64,000 nt of DNA from Chamaecrista fasciculata. Its lineage: Eukaryota > Streptophyta > Magnoliopsida > Fabales > Fabaceae. The notes under the pieces are model-generated. The model was given only the letters and a program-made list of their open reading frames with translations. It was not told the DNA's origin and ran no database searches. The position numbers were made by a program, and so were the translations under genes. Positions within the stretch are counted from its first letter, which is position 1. The number at the start of each line of letters is the position of its first letter. Of the stretch, positions 11,194 to 24,407 are shown one piece after another. The stretch covers positions 1 through 64,000 of the forward strand of contig QANZ01021078.1 in NCBI GenBank assembly GCA_003254925.1, read 5' to 3'.

Positions 11194-14100
11194 TTACTCT
11201 TCAACTGCAAGCGGCACAGACTCGGCCTGAAAAAGAAAAATCACACCGATGAGTTCAAAATTCAGAAAGGATGGAGATCAAAACGCAACAAAACAGAGAT
11301 GAAATTGAAATTGAAATTGAAATGAAGTACCAATTTGCGGTATTTGAGAGCATAGAACATCTCCAGGTAACGACGGCTCTCGGCGCGATCGAGGTTAGAG
11401 ACGTGCTTCCAGAATCCATAGACGCCGGTGAGAGTAAGAAGCCTTTGAGAGTAGATTTGCCATGTATACCTGTGGAAAATTCATTCATCCAAATCTTTTA
11501 GTATCACATAAAAAGATAAAACCCTAAACTCTAATATTGCGAATTGAAGTTGAATTGCTCACTTTTCATGGATACGCTTGAGACCTTCCTCGGAGATTGC
11601 GTCCCAGTGAGATGGATCGGCCTTGCATTTCTCGAAGAAATCGACGAGGATCTCGGCGGCGCGATCGCCGTGGTAAGGATCGATGTGGAAGCCGGATTTT
11701 CCGTCGACGATGATCTCGGCGGGACCACCGTTACAGGTGGCGAAGGTTGGAAGTCCACAGGTCATGGCCTCCACGACGGTCAATCCGAAGGCTTCGTAGA
11801 TAGCAGGCTGCACGAAGGCTCCTTTAGTGTCGGCGATCACACGGTATAGCTCACCGTTCCTCACTCTGTTCATCTGAGACGAGATCCATCGGAATTGGCC
11901 GTTCAACTTGTAGGTCTCGATCAGACCGTACATTTTCTTCATCTCAGCCTTCTCTTCTAGATCCTTCGACTCCTTCCTCCGATCTCCGGCGACCACAACC
12001 AGGTTCACGAGCTCCCGGAGACGCGCGTTCTTGCCGTACCACTCAACCAGTCCGGTGATGTTCTTCACGCGGTCCAATCTCGCCATTGTGAAGATGATTG
12101 GCTTGTTACGGTCTTTTAACACACAGCTGTTATAATTATAACAATGGAATTAATCAATTCTATTTGTAATGTTATGCTGAAACAGAGAGATAGATACTGA
12201 ATTACTGATACTAACATGTGTTCTTCATTTTCAACGGAACTGTAGAGAAGTTCTTCAATCTCAGGGTGGAAGGAGGTCAATCTATTTTTGGTTTCAGTGT
12301 AGGGGAAGTAGATGCTCATGTCAGCTCCTGGTGACACAATGTTGAATTTGGGATCGAACACATCGATGCCGTGAACAACTCTGTATAGTCCTGGAAGTGT
12401 GAAAGCTGTGTGGCTTTCGTATTGTCCCACAGTGTCCTTGCTGTACATTTATTTACCAAATCAATTGAGAATGAAGTAATAATACAGATTCCAGAAATTT
12501 TATGTGAGCAATAGATTAAAATCATCACCTTCCGGCAATCTCTTGGAAGGTACTGGTGATGATAAAGTCAGTGTGGTTCATTGCGAAAAGATCAGCCGTG
12601 AATTGGCAAGAGAAGTGGTACTTCTCTTCAAATTTCTTCCAGTAAATGTCAGAATCCGGGTACTTTGTCTTCTCAAGTGCGTGAGCAATTGTACACTGCA
12701 TTACCCCACAAGTGGTTAAAACTTAGAACATGGTAAACTAGATACACTAGCTAGTACTGAGTATTAAGCAGACAATTAGACATATACCTGAGTGACTCCG
12801 AGCTTATGTGCCAACAAAGAGGCAACAATGTTTCCATCACTGTAGTTTCCAATGATCAGATCTGGCTTGCCTTGCAACTCTTGGGCAAGCTCATGAGCAA
12901 CATCCTAATCATTCATTACACTCAGTAAAAAGCCAAAAACGAAAACCAAAACAGTTCACAATTATTGTTAGTACTTAGTATAATACCTCGGTGTAGGTTT
13001 CTAGATATGGCCAGACTTCGAACCTAGAGATCCACTTACGAATTATCCCCTTCTCGTTTCTAAAGGGGACTCGCAGAATATGGCAGTGCTCAGTACCGTA
13101 CACTTTCTCCAGACGTTGCCCACAAGTAGTTCCCACCGCATCAGGAAGCAGACGGGTGATCTACACACACAACCAAACCCAAAAACATGATTTCCTAACA
13201 CATCATCACACATGTATAATCAAATTCAAAACTTAAAAGATCAACAACATACGATGAGAATTCTGGGGGTGATATCCAAGCCTTGATGCTTAATCCGTTG
13301 AAGCATCTCATTCTCCAAAGCACGAACTTGATCAAGGATGTAAACAACCTGGCCACCAGTATCAGGGTATCCAAGAACATTATCCTGAGCAAAGTAACCA
13401 TGGGGAGAGAGGATGACAACGTTGAACACCATAGGGATTCTTCCTAGGAATGTCTCAAGCGTGCAAGGATCAGGTGCCTCAAGAAGATCCAACAAAAGCT
13501 GAATCATCTCTAGCACACGTTCTGCTGTGTCACCCCAACCTCTCTCGAGCCCGATCTCCTGAAACCTGTGCTCGAATTCTGAGAATGGCGTGTCGGGAGC
13601 GAGTGTTCTCAGGTAATCCTCGGCTTTCCTAAGAACGTGTTGGAGAGAGTTCAAGTTCTGAATTCTGTCGTTCAACATCATAGTCTGCCAAAACCCATTC
13701 ATTCCACATGAATAAAAAAAAAATCATCTAGTACTATGAATAAAATAAAACCATATGTATGTATGAAAATATTATGTACTACCTTTCCTTTGTAGCTGTG
13801 GAGCCTGAGGAATTCAAGGAGAGGGCGCATGCTTTCCTTGTCATGGAAAAGCTTGGCGGAGAGATGGCGATTCAAGAATTCAACGCCATTCCCGATTGAT
13901 TTGTTCAGAGTTGGCTTTGGAAATGAGGCTGTGAAAGGTTCGAAATCCAACTCCAGCACAAAGTTCCCATTAGCACTGCGTCATTAAACAGCAAACAAAC
14001 ATCTCAATCTGTGCTTTCTCTGTTTTTAACTTCAAAATCTTAACTTGATCATTCAACAAACAACACAAACTTACCTTCCATCAACGAGTTCTTCCTTGAA

Positions 14101-14638
14101 GTGGAGATACTCGGCCACGCGCAGCTCCTCAACAACAAGCGCGTGCACATTCACTCGCAGGTATTCCCATACACCAGGCCTAGGACGAACAGCAAGAGCA
14201 ACCCATGGTGGAAGAACAATAGCTTCCTGCAATCACAAATGTTTTTTCAAAATCAAAAACTTGTAAACGACTCTAAAACAAAAAAGAAAAGAAAAGAAAG
14301 AAAGAAAGAAAATTTACCTGGGTGGATCTAAGAACTTCTCCAAAAGCTCCATCAATGAGCTTCTGTCTGTTTTCTTCAGGGATTTCCTCGAACTCTGCAA
14401 TGACCTGGTGGTGTTGCAAGATACCCTTGCCTTTCGCTTCGATCCTACAACACCCAACATGTTCTTTTCCAGTTACAAAAACTATAATCTTGAGAAACAG
14501 AGAAAAAAAAGACGAGATTTTGATGATCTATCTATACCTTGAAAGGAGGGCGAGAATCTCGTTCCTGTGAGCTGTGAGAGTCTCATCAAGCCTCTCGCGG
14601 AGACTGTGAACACGAGTCAGACGATGATCGGCAGCCAT
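11194..14638 (-). CDS. SUS: Sucrose synthase (SUS1-type), complete, 12 coding exons, 807 aa
   Basis: Reversibly cleaves sucrose with UDP to give UDP-glucose and fructose, in the cytosol and at the plasma membrane of sink tissues. Exons (high to low): 14638-14538, 14444-14318, 14226-14075, 13975-13783, 13684-13253, 13160-12987, 12904-12788, 12695-12529, 12440-12216, 12126-11563, 11469-11331, 11226-11194. All junctions are GT-AG and in frame. The protein starts [12 protein letters not shown]; Ser12 sits in the RVHS context of the known N-terminal phosphorylation site. GYPDTGGQ is at about 296-303 and His286 precedes it. The GT-B C-terminal half carries ARLDRVKN (Arg579, Lys584) and the E-x7-E pair Glu674/Glu682 in [10 protein letters not shown]. 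It ends PLAVEE. Length matches the family (about 805). All catalytic residues I could check are intact, so it should be functional. Confidence 0.97.
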
Positions 14639-15560
14639 TTCTTTTTTTTTTTTAAAAAAAAAAGAAAACAACAGATCCAGAGTTAGCACACAAGTCAAAA
14701 CTTAAAACGAAAATTAAAAAAAGAAAAGGAAAGAAAGAAATCTAACTCGATAAGATTTGAATACCAACCCACCACACTCACCAACCCCACCTGTGTGTTA
14801 ATTAATTGCAGATTATAATACCTCTGTTGAACTGAAATTTCTGCCTTACACCGTGCAGGGAGAATAATTGCAATTGTAAGAGGCAGTTTCTTTTCTTTTG
14901 AAGGCCCAAACACCCTTTTTTATAATTAATTTGAGTTGATTATAATTCCAAGAGTGATCATAGTGGATGCCAGATACAAAGTGTTAAAAACAAACCCTCC
15001 TCCAGAAACAACCAGTTTTTGGGCTAATTGTAAGAAACCAACAAAGGAGTCATTTGTTCTATAGGCCAAGCTGTTGGAGAAAACGTTCAAGTTTTGAGTT
15101 TATGGACCGAACGATGTCACTTGGTGTGATTTTCTTTTCACAGGAAAAGGACGAGACTCGTGACAAAAAAACAATGAAACCAACCGACAGAACCTCATTC
15201 CTAGAAACAGAGCATACTATGAAAATTTCAAGGAACGCCAGAACCTGGTCTTGTTTTCATCAGAGACTATGTTCATTCAAACGATTCTAGTTTTTTTTTT
15301 TTTTTTGGAGTTCATGGATCAGGTAAGTTATGCCTGATCCAGTGGTTACTTTTACTGCTAGTGCATAATGAAGAAGCAGAGAAGGCAGATCTTGCATAAT
15401 AAGAACAAGAGAGAGAAAGAGACATAACAACAGTAGAGATACAAACGAGAAGAAGAAAAAAGGCAGAAAGAAATGAAGAGAAAGAAAGAAGAATACCTAT
15501 AGAAACAGAGTAAACGCAACAATGGAGATATGGTAAAGAGAATGGGAATGAATGAATGGA
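14639..15560 (-). other. Sucrose synthase 5' UTR with probable leader intron
   Basis: Upstream of the ATG the minus strand is AT-rich with a pyrimidine run and an AG just before the start codon. About 0.85 kb further up, TCTATAG/GTATTC gives a good splice donor (exon end 15497). With the TATA box near 15587, a first non-coding exon of roughly 60 nt (about 15497-15557) spliced to just before the ATG is the simplest model. Plant SUS1-type genes commonly have such a leader intron. The acceptor is less clear because a poly-A run separates it from the pyrimidine tract. Confidence 0.6.
15315..15341. repeat. Perfect 9-bp hairpin upstream of sucrose synthase
   Basis: TGGATCAGG is followed after 9 nt by CCTGATCCA, within the predicted leader intron. 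It may be chance or a transposon footprint. Confidence 0.6.
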
Positions 15561-15582
15561 AAACAGAGGAGGGGGTTAGGGG

Positions 15583-15591
15583 AATTTATAG
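15583..15591 (-). promoter_or_regulatory. TATA box of the sucrose synthase gene
   Basis: The minus strand reads CTATAAATT, about 30 bp before the predicted start of the non-coding first exon and about 95 bp before its donor. Position and sequence fit a core promoter. No experimental start site is visible from sequence. Confidence 0.6.
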
Positions 15592-16058
15592 ACAAGGAGC
15601 GTCAAGAGTGAAACCGAAAGAGAAACTCAAATATACTTTTTTTAATTAAAATATTAATATAATTATAATTTTGAAAAAGAAAGATTAATTGCAAGAGATT
15701 CACTCGCAAGATGTCATACACCTTTTTCTCAAATCCTTTTCTCAAATTTTCTCTCTCTTTCTCTTTGTCTCCATACCCCCACCGAGAGATTAGCGCGGTC
15801 AAGGTTAATTTTGTAAATGAATATCCACAAACAATCTACATTATTTTATGGATTATGATGATGATGATATGATATAATTCTTTCAATTTTTCTGTTTTGG
15901 CTCTTTTTTTGGGCCAAAATTTCTGCATTGGCTCTTCAAGTCTACGTAAGTCTATTTGTTTACCTAAAACGATGTATTTTTTTATTCCGAGGATTAGAGA
16001 GTTTGCCTAATATTTTTAAAATTGTTAGAAATCGAGAAGTTTTTTTTTAGATAATTTA

Positions 16059-16549
16059 GGTCAAAATCTCATTTTGATCTTTTAATTATAGAATAAATTC
16101 TCTTATAATTTTTAATTTTTTTTGTTTCATTTTAGTCTTTAAATTTTTTTCATTTATTTTACTATTAGTTCAAAATATGATTTTACTTGATTTTTGTCAT
16201 TATATCTTATATGAATAATTAAAGTGGATAATTTCTCTTTTATATGTTTCAAAATAAATTAATTAGCAATTGGGAAAAAAATCTTTCTTTTTAATTAAAA
16301 ATTATAGATAAATTTGTGATTAATTTTTCTTTCTCTCTCTCAATCAACTCACTTAACTATTTGAACACGTACGAGAGATAAATTATTTAAATTAAATATT
16401 CTGTTCAAATATAACGACATAAATCAAGTAAAATCATATTAATAAAAGGTTTAATTATTAAAACAAAACGAACAAAATTTGAGGATCAAATTGAAACTCA
16501 TTCTATAGTTTGAGGATTAAAATGAAGTTTAAATCAATGAGTTATGACC
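16059..16549. mobile_element. Imperfect fold-back element (MITE candidate)
   Basis: The left end GGTCAAAATCTCATTTTGATC pairs with the right end, whose reverse complement starts GGTCATAACTCATTGA and then shares a TATAGAAT-A-TTTC segment. The two arms diverge towards an AT-rich centre. The end sequence resembles the element at 30480-31389, suggesting one family. No target duplication was recognised. Confidence 0.5.
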
Positions 16550-17034
16550 TGTCCAATATTTCTAACTTCCATAATTAAAATCTCCTCTAAATCTTATTGT
16601 CTTAATGATTAGGATATATTTATAACAGATTTGATTAACATATGGCTATAGATTTGCTGCCAAAAAGAATACTTAATTGTATATTACATTAATTAATGCA
16701 AATCCACAGCCCAATGTAAGAAAATCTAAACATGAAATAAGAGACAAGCTATTTCAAATATCTTCTCATTAGTATTAACACCACATAGTAAATAAAATAT
16801 TAAAGCACTAACATCGCGGAAGAGTACAAAGTATGTGAGTGACATAAAGTAAGCTCACTTTATTTTCTTTTTGGTAATGGCTTCATCTTTTTCACGTTCA
16901 CTTATTATTTTCTATGGTGAAAACTGTTGAGTTACAATTATTTTTTCAAGTCACGTGAAGTGTGAAATGTGATGATCATCGCAACTCGCAAAAAAACCTT
17001 TCAGTTTTTCACTTTTTAGTTTTTTTTTTTTTGG

Positions 17035-17833
17035 NNNNNNNNNNNNNNNNNNNNNNNNNNNNNNNNNNNNNNNNNNNNNNNNNNNNNNNNNNNNNNNNNN
17101 NNNNNNNNNNNNNNNNNNNNNNNNNNNNNNNNNNNNNNNNNNNNNNNNNNNNNNNNNNNNNNNNNNNNNNNNNNNNNNNNNNNNNNNNNNNNNNNNNNNN
17201 NNNNNNNNNNNNNNNNNNNNNNNNNNNNNNNNNNNNNNNNNNNNNNNNNNNNNNNNNNNNNNNNNNNNNNNNNNNNNNNNNNNNNNNNNNNNNNNNNNNN
17301 NNNNNNNNNNNNNNNNNNNNNNNNNNNNNNNNNNNNNNNNNNNNNNNNNNNNNNNNNNNNNNNNNNNNNNNNNNNNNNNNNNNNNNNNNNNNNNNNNNNN
17401 NNNNNNNNNNNNNNNNNNNNNNNNNNNNNNNNNNNNNNNNNNNNNNNNNNNNNNNNNNNNNNNNNNNNNNNNNNNNNNNNNNNNNNNNNNNNNNNNNNNN
17501 NNNNNNNNNNNNNNNNNNNNNNNNNNNNNNNNNNNNNNNNNNNNNNNNNNNNNNNNNNNNNNNNNNNNNNNNNNNNNNNNNNNNNNNNNNNNNNNNNNNN
17601 NNNNNNNNNNNNNNNNNNNNNNNNNNNNNNNNNNNNNNNNNNNNNNNNNNNNNNNNNNNNNNNNNNNNNNNNNNNNNNNNNNNNNNNNNNNNNNNNNNNN
17701 NNNNNNNNNNNNNNNNNNNNNNNNNNNNNNNNNNNNNNNNNNNNNNNNNNNNNNNNNNNNNNNNNNNNNNNNNNNNNNNNNNNNNNNNNNNNNNNNNNNN
17801 NNNNNNNNNNNNNNNNNNNNNNNNNNNNNNNNN
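17035..17833. other. Assembly gap, 799 N
   Basis: A run of N. It starts after a poly-T tract and ends inside a copy of the fold-back MITE also found at 6662-7093, so the gap probably reflects difficulty reading or assembling a palindrome. Long frames spanning it are artefacts. Confidence 0.99.
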
Positions 17834-18018
17834 AAAATTTTTTGGGGTCAATATGTAATTTTTGTAAAATTTATTATGGTTAAAATTACAAAATAGCTCC
17901 AAAGGGTACCAAAGTGTTAATGGAGAATACCACAGGGTACCAAAGTGTCAAGTTTCAAACCACAGGGTACCAAAGTGAAATAGGGTTAAACCACAGGGTA
18001 CCAAAATGTAATTTACCC
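17834..18018. mobile_element. Right arm of a second copy of the GGGTAAATTA fold-back MITE
   Basis: Closely matches the right half of the 6662-7093 element, including the CCAAAGGGTACCAAAGTGTT-type units and the TAATTTACCC terminus. The left arm is missing or within the gap. Confidence 0.85.
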
Positions 18019-19489
18019 TAAAAACAATAAGATGACGTGAAAAATATGAATGGTTAAATTGTGTATGACCTAATGACCGTGACCTTGAGTCATTGACGGT
18101 GAGGAAGATCTAGAAGGAATACGGTCGAAAAATCAAAATAAATGGAAATAGCTAGTAATTAACAAGTATATAATACGACAATGTATCTCCATGGAAATGT
18201 CGAAAATATCAACATTTGACGTTGTAACTTATATATGGAATTTTATTTATAATTAGCAAGTTGCTTACATAGTATTTGAAAGCTGCGTGCCAGAACCGGG
18301 AGGAGAAAACAAAGCAAATGGAGAATTTAAAACAGAGATAAACACAACGAGACAAAGAGAACATGCAAACAGCAAACAATAATTCATTCATGAAAATTGA
18401 ATAAAACAACTAAACCAAAATTTATTTTATGTTCTGTTTTCATTTTTCTTTTCAAGAGTACTTGTTTTTCTCATTAGTTTCTTGAATTTTCAAGTCTGAC
18501 TAAAGACTTATCCATATATTTACATTCTCTTTCCTAGTCACAACTTGGTTATTTTAACAATTTCCTTTATCCACTTTGTCCTCCCCAATTATGTATCAAG
18601 TTCACTCCTATAATAGTTTATTGTTAGTTGTCCTAACATTGCATTCATTAATTAATTTTGTTAGGATATTATAATGCATTAGTCAGTGTAAGTCTAACCC
18701 CTCCATTCCTACCCTTGGTTTTTCCTGTGGTTTCTGTTTGTTTTGACCCTATGCTCCTGTCTCAACATTCAAAGTTCAAATTGTTTGTTGGGTTTGTTTT
18801 TTGTTTTATTTTATTTTTATTGTCTTTTATATAATTGCCCCGTGCCCTGTTGAATAAAGAAAGTTCTGCACCTAAAATAAACTTTGTTGTTAGTGTACAA
18901 TTTCTAAATTAATATTTTTTTCATTAATTTATTTAAATATATGTAAATTTTAGAATATATATCAACCAAAGAAATATCTAACTATTGATGAATAAAATTA
19001 CAATAGAGTAAACTATAGTTTTTTTAATTTATTTCTTAAAGTCAAACTTTAAGATCTGACTTGTCATTTTTGCTGGGTAAATAACTAAATATTGTGATGC
19101 ATATTTTTTCTTTCTCAAAATAAAAATGGGTAAGATGTATACACGTGGAATGATGAAAAAGACAGAGTTATTTATTTCACCTGAAAGTCACATAGAGGTA
19201 TGTAATACGTATAGGGTGGTGGGTGGGGATGGTAGCTTGACATTATGTCGGAAAAACAGAATTAATTATAAGGAAATAAACTCCAATACCATGACATGGC
19301 ATGTCACTATTGGACAAGTATCCATCTGTGACGTGACGAGGCATGGGTTCAGCCTATTGGATTTTTAGATAAATACAATAATTTTGCATTGTCCCACCCG
19401 CGTGGGGTCTATTGCTATTACAGTATTAAATGAAAAATAAATATATAATTCCATTCATACGAAAAATTTATTTATATTTACGATAAATG
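18019..19489. other. Intergenic stretch, no gene seen
   Basis: AT-rich with T-rich tracts. A 66-codon minus frame (18209-18409) and an 80-codon plus frame (19126-19368) show no domain or exon context. Confidence 0.45.
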
Positions 19490-20625
19490 CAAATTTGGAT
19501 ACAACTGATTCAGTTAGTATGGAGTCAATTCATAATTTATAAAATCGTGAGTTCAAATTTTGTTGTTGATGTGAGCGCTTTATTAGTAGACAACTATGTT
19601 GCATTTGTACGGGTATGAATACATGTACAAATACGATTACGGGGTACGACATTTTTAAAAATTATAGAGTACCGGTACGGCATAATATATTTATAAAATA
19701 TTATAAATATATAATATAAATCATAAATTTTCAATTAATAAAAGATTTAATATAATATAAAATTTCAAATTTAATATTATAATAACTAATTAAAAAATAA
19801 AATTTAAAAATAAATAATAAAAAAATTAGAAAAAAGTTATTTAAACTTATAAAAACTAAAAAGAAATTAAGAAAGAGGATGGCGTTGATAATTATTGAAT
19901 TATATAAAAATATATAATGCATATTATATATTTATAATATATATATAGTTTCAGAATTCATATTTATATCATACATACATAATATATTTTAAATTTAATA
20001 TATCATTATCCCTATGACTCTACTTCACTCATGCCTACTAGAAGTTGCTGGGTTCTTCACTGTGGGCTTCTTCCAACTTAAAGTACTATACAATTTTGAT
20101 TTGCAAATTGCTTCTTCCACCTCAATGCTTTGATGCTGAGCTTTCTACACCAAACCAGAATCGTCTTCCTTCTTCGCCGCTTCTACTCTCGACTCCGTCA
20201 CCTTCAGCCAAAAGTCCAAAACCAGAAACTTTTTCCTTCTCAGATCTGTTCTTGTGTTCTTGATGAATCACAAATTGAAGTCAGAACAACCAAGAAATTG
20301 ATATTTGATTGCGGATTTGCTATAGAGTGAAGGAGCTGTGTATTTAATGAATAATTTTGGCCGATAATACGATAGGATAAGCCAATAATTGCTGGATCTG
20401 TTTTCTTTTCTATTTAAAAGTTCTAAAAACACATTTCAAACGTATCTGGCGTATTTTTCACGTATCCAATAGGGATACGCATCGGTACGCATACGACATG
20501 AAAATAGCCGTATTTGTGCAACTAGGTAGATAATCTGTAAATACTTTTGTGCTTCTGAAAGTATATCCTGACTTTAGTGAATTTCCGATACCCATCTCAC
20601 TTAGATTATACCCCACAAAAAAAAA
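19490..20625 (+). repeat. Old tRNA-derived SINE split by a later insertion
   Basis: The left half (about 19497-19593) and right half (about 20526-20625) together align with the SINEs at 29272-29464 and 54633-54836. A TGAGTTC-AATTT box-B region and GATGTGAGCGCTTTATTAGTAG lie before the break, and GTAGATAATCTGTAAATAC, then CTCACTTAGA and poly-A, follow it. The 932-bp element between them interrupts the SINE exactly within its GTAGGCGATCTG segment. Confidence 0.7.
19594..20525. mobile_element. TIR element inserted into the SINE, 932 bp
   Basis: The ends are CTATGTTGCATTTGTACGG on the left and, as reverse complement of the right end, CTAGTTGCACAAATACGGC. Flanking GTAGACAA (19586-19593) and GTAGATAA (20526-20533) form an 8-bp target duplication with one mismatch, as for hAT elements. 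The outer parts are rich in GTACGG/CGTAT motifs. The middle (about 20045-20335) is more GC-rich with a 66-codon frame of unknown origin. No transposase is seen. Confidence 0.7.
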
Positions 20626-23600
20626 GGTGCACCGGAAGCATATATTTACAAATCCATCATCAAATATTTTAGGTATATCTCTTTTTTTTTTTTTTAAAGT
20701 AATAAGTATCATTCACCTATCTATATAATAGTTTAGGCGAAAATTAATCGCAATCGAATCTCATAGACGAAATGAACAGAATTCTCCTAACAATATCAAC
20801 TTTAAAAATTGAACCTAAATTATATCTCTCTAGAGTATAGCTCGTCAACTCGGTACACAAAAAAGATTGGCATTTCTCTTTAGAATTAGAAACACATGTA
20901 AACTAATGTGTATATTAGTCACTATTATTAATTTATATTTAGTTTTTAATTTTAAAAAAAAACTCATAATTAATTCATCCTACAGCTACAGCCTACAAAT
21001 AAGTTTTATCCTCTTTCAATGAGAACCCATGTCCCACGATACCTGAGCTTCCCATTGTCAAATAACCACCGACATTATCTTTTTAACGATTTTTTTTTTT
21101 TGTTTATTACTTGTACATTACTTCTTCTAATTCAAGAATCTGAAGTCTAACCCAACTTTCAAAAGTTGGGTAGACTCATTAGAAATACAAGGTACATGCA
21201 ACGGAAAAATTTGCAAATGCACAAATTTAATTTTAACTTAGTTGTAAAAATGCCTTGAATTCAAAATGATTATTTTCTCTATTAAATCATCACAAGAGGT
21301 TATTTTAGTATTTCAATAAAATTTTAATAATTCATTTTGCGTGAGATTTTTTTAAATGTATGTTGTAGAGTAAATTAGTTGGTAAAGTAAAAATTATACA
21401 TTGTTTAAATGAACTAATAACTAAAAGTATATAATTTAAATATAGATTGGTAATGAAAATTATAAGATATCAATAGAAAAATATAATTAAAAATTAACAA
21501 TTTCTATCTTCATGTCATCGTGTGTATGAAATAGACACGACGAGTTGAACATAAAATATTTTAGTAGCAATTTCCTATGGAATATAAAAAATGGTGAAAA
21601 AGACTATAAAAGCAATGTAGAGAGAGAGAGAGGGAGATTTCAAACCATGAATTTAGGGAAAATGAATACTCTAGAGTTCTTTTCTCTACATTTCTTGTAG
21701 AGCTGGAGAGATAAAAGAAGAGAAAATAAGAGAGAGAATGAGAAAAATGTGGATCTTATATATTTTTATTTCATGAAATTCATATTTTTTCTCTTACTCC
21801 ACAAAAAATGCATAAAAATGAACTCTAAATGATCCAATCCCAAATTTAGACAGCACTAACGTCGGCCGTACATGTGTAGAGAAAATACAGCTCTTTAACT
21901 GAAATTTCCGTTATTCACAAATATTTATTACATTGTTTTCAGACTCAAAAAAAAATTATTACATGAATTTTTCTATTCTGATCATGTTATTTTTTATATA
22001 AATAAAGGGTATTTATTGTCAAAAATAGTGACTAATTTTTTTGTCACGGATCCTCTACTTAAGGGTAATACGACTGGCCAGACAATATTTTTCATATCTA
22101 AATGTGTGTTTCGAACCCTTGTCACTTAGTTAAATGACCAAGTAAGAAATCACTAGACTATGCTCATGTAATTTTTTTTTTCTCTGACTATATTGTACTT
22201 TCACCTTGTGACATACTTAAGTTGATAATTTTATGAAAACAATAGTAGTTTAGGTTATCTATTTTTTAATTGTTAGATTTAATTCTTTTAATTTCAAATT
22301 TTGTATAATATTCTTATTTTTTATAGACTTCAATGCTAATAAAATTAGATTTAACAATTAATATGTGAATAGTCCACATTATCTATCTCTTCAAAATGAT
22401 TCCTAACTCTAATATGAAAAGTAATATTTATTTAAACATTGTTAAATAAACTCGTTATTCCTTAGCCGTTCATTTAATTACAGCTGGAAATTAAAGCCAA
22501 TTTATTAAGTTTTGAAATTAATTATAGAACGGAATCATTGGGTAAAATATGAAATCAGGACAACATCATAAAAACAGTGATTTTCATGCAGAGATTGAAC
22601 TAAGTTTGAAAATTCTTTAATAAAAATGAAAAATAAGAGCAAGTTGGCTTGACCAAGAAGGGTAAGTAGCAAAAGCAAAACGTGCCGAGCGAGGTTAAGG
22701 GAGGGGTGGGTAGTGTGGATAATTTCTGGTGGGTTATGACTTATGAATATATTTTATTCAATTCAGGGTTGTTATAATATAAAAAAATTAATTATTATTT
22801 GATTTATGAAATTTTTTTGTAAGTTTAAAATTCTAACAACAATGACTTCGACTTAAGCTACCACTCAAACTAATTAATTACACCTCATTGCTTACGATTT
22901 ACGAATCATCATGATACCTCGTATACCTCTCACTTTTTTTTTTTTGGATAAATAGATCAAATTAAATATTATTAATCCAATATTTGGTTGACACCCAATT
23001 ACCATATAAGAAAGGTCGAAAATCATGCTTTTTTTTTTAAGTTAGGGTTATTTCTATTTTTGTCATTAAAACAGTGTTTTATTAAATTTACATTCAATTT
23101 TTATTAGAGATTATTAACATTGTTTTTTAAGTAACATATAAATGAAAAAGAAAACTAAATTTATTAATTATATCAATATGTAGCTGGAATTGTATTGATA
23201 TTTTCACTTGTAATGTTATCAGAATTTATTTGGGTCATCTTATCTTCATTTAAATTTTCTATATATCCTATTAATTACTAATTATATCAGCAAAATAAGC
23301 TTTTTAATGACTCAAATATTTTATCATGCAATTATAATACGGTAATTTAATATAATATGAAAATATACTAGGATTTTTAAATAAGTGTGTACTTTTCCAA
23401 TAGTTAAAATTATGCCTAAAAATGTTCTTTAATTTATTAACTCTCCCTTTGATCATCTTTGAAATTTTACTCATTTAATTTGACTTTTAAGAAAAGAAAA
23501 GAAACACTTTGGTCAAAGCCTTTAAAAAACGAGGATACTGTTTGTTTCATGTTAAGGGTGATATGAGGCATTTTATCTTTAGTTATCAATTTTACGTTGA

Positions 23601-24398
23601 TACATTTCACGTTAGACAACAATTCCTACTCACAATAATGATATTTATCTTTTAAATTTAAAAATTAAAACAATGATTCAATATTCAGTTTCTTCTGTCG
23701 TTTTGGATTTCTATTAATTTTTGCGGTGCGGTGAAGGATAAAGTCCTGTTTGGCGGGAACCTTTTCTGCACAAGTCATTTTCTTATTACATTATTAACAT
23801 TAACCATGGTACTATATGTAATACCAAATGTGTTGGATTATAGTCCACTTATAGGATATTCCTTGGCGTACGTAATTAACTAATTAGGTATGAGACACTA
23901 CAAAATTAACTCCCTAGTCTCTACTTTACTACCTTTTCATTTTATGTGTAATTTTTTCTTTTGGCCTGAATTTTATTTGTAAGTTTAAATCATGTAAATG
24001 AAGACTTTGGATAACTATAATAAAATATATTTTTTCCGGCTCATAAATTTCTAGAGACACATGGTCCGTATGGCTGGATCTACGTTCAAAACTCAAAAGT
24101 ATGACCATAGACCACCCCTTCTTTCTAGAGAGACACTTGGGTTTACAAATTGGCATTATTATCATTTTGGAAAAAAAAAAAAAAAACTCAAAACAGAAGC
24201 AAAATAGCACATCGTTTCATTGTGGGATTTGGAGTTCGGACGCCTTTCCAGCAATTTCCAGGTAAGAGAGAAAATATGACACTTTTTTCCCCTCTTTTTT
24301 TTTTTTTATTTCTTGAGATTAAAAAGGATCATTTTGATTTAATTCTTTAATATTTGAAAATACCTAATATTTTATCATCATCCATTCGCAGTGAAAGT
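20626..24398. other. AT-rich gene-free stretch
   Basis: About 3.8 kb with no coding signal that I can support. It contains poly-T and poly-A tracts, a short GA-rich run near 21620-21640 and scattered AT repeats. The 93-codon minus frame at 23929-24210 is low-complexity and unconvincing. Confidence 0.5.
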
Positions 24399-24407
24399 TT
24401 TAAAATA

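Noticed and set aside
11271-11849. Plus-strand frames across the sucrose synthase 3' exons
   Set aside because: They are antisense to well-supported exons with conserved catalytic motifs.
16962-17902. Long frames of nearly 300 codons on both strands
   Set aside because: They consist almost entirely of N from the assembly gap.
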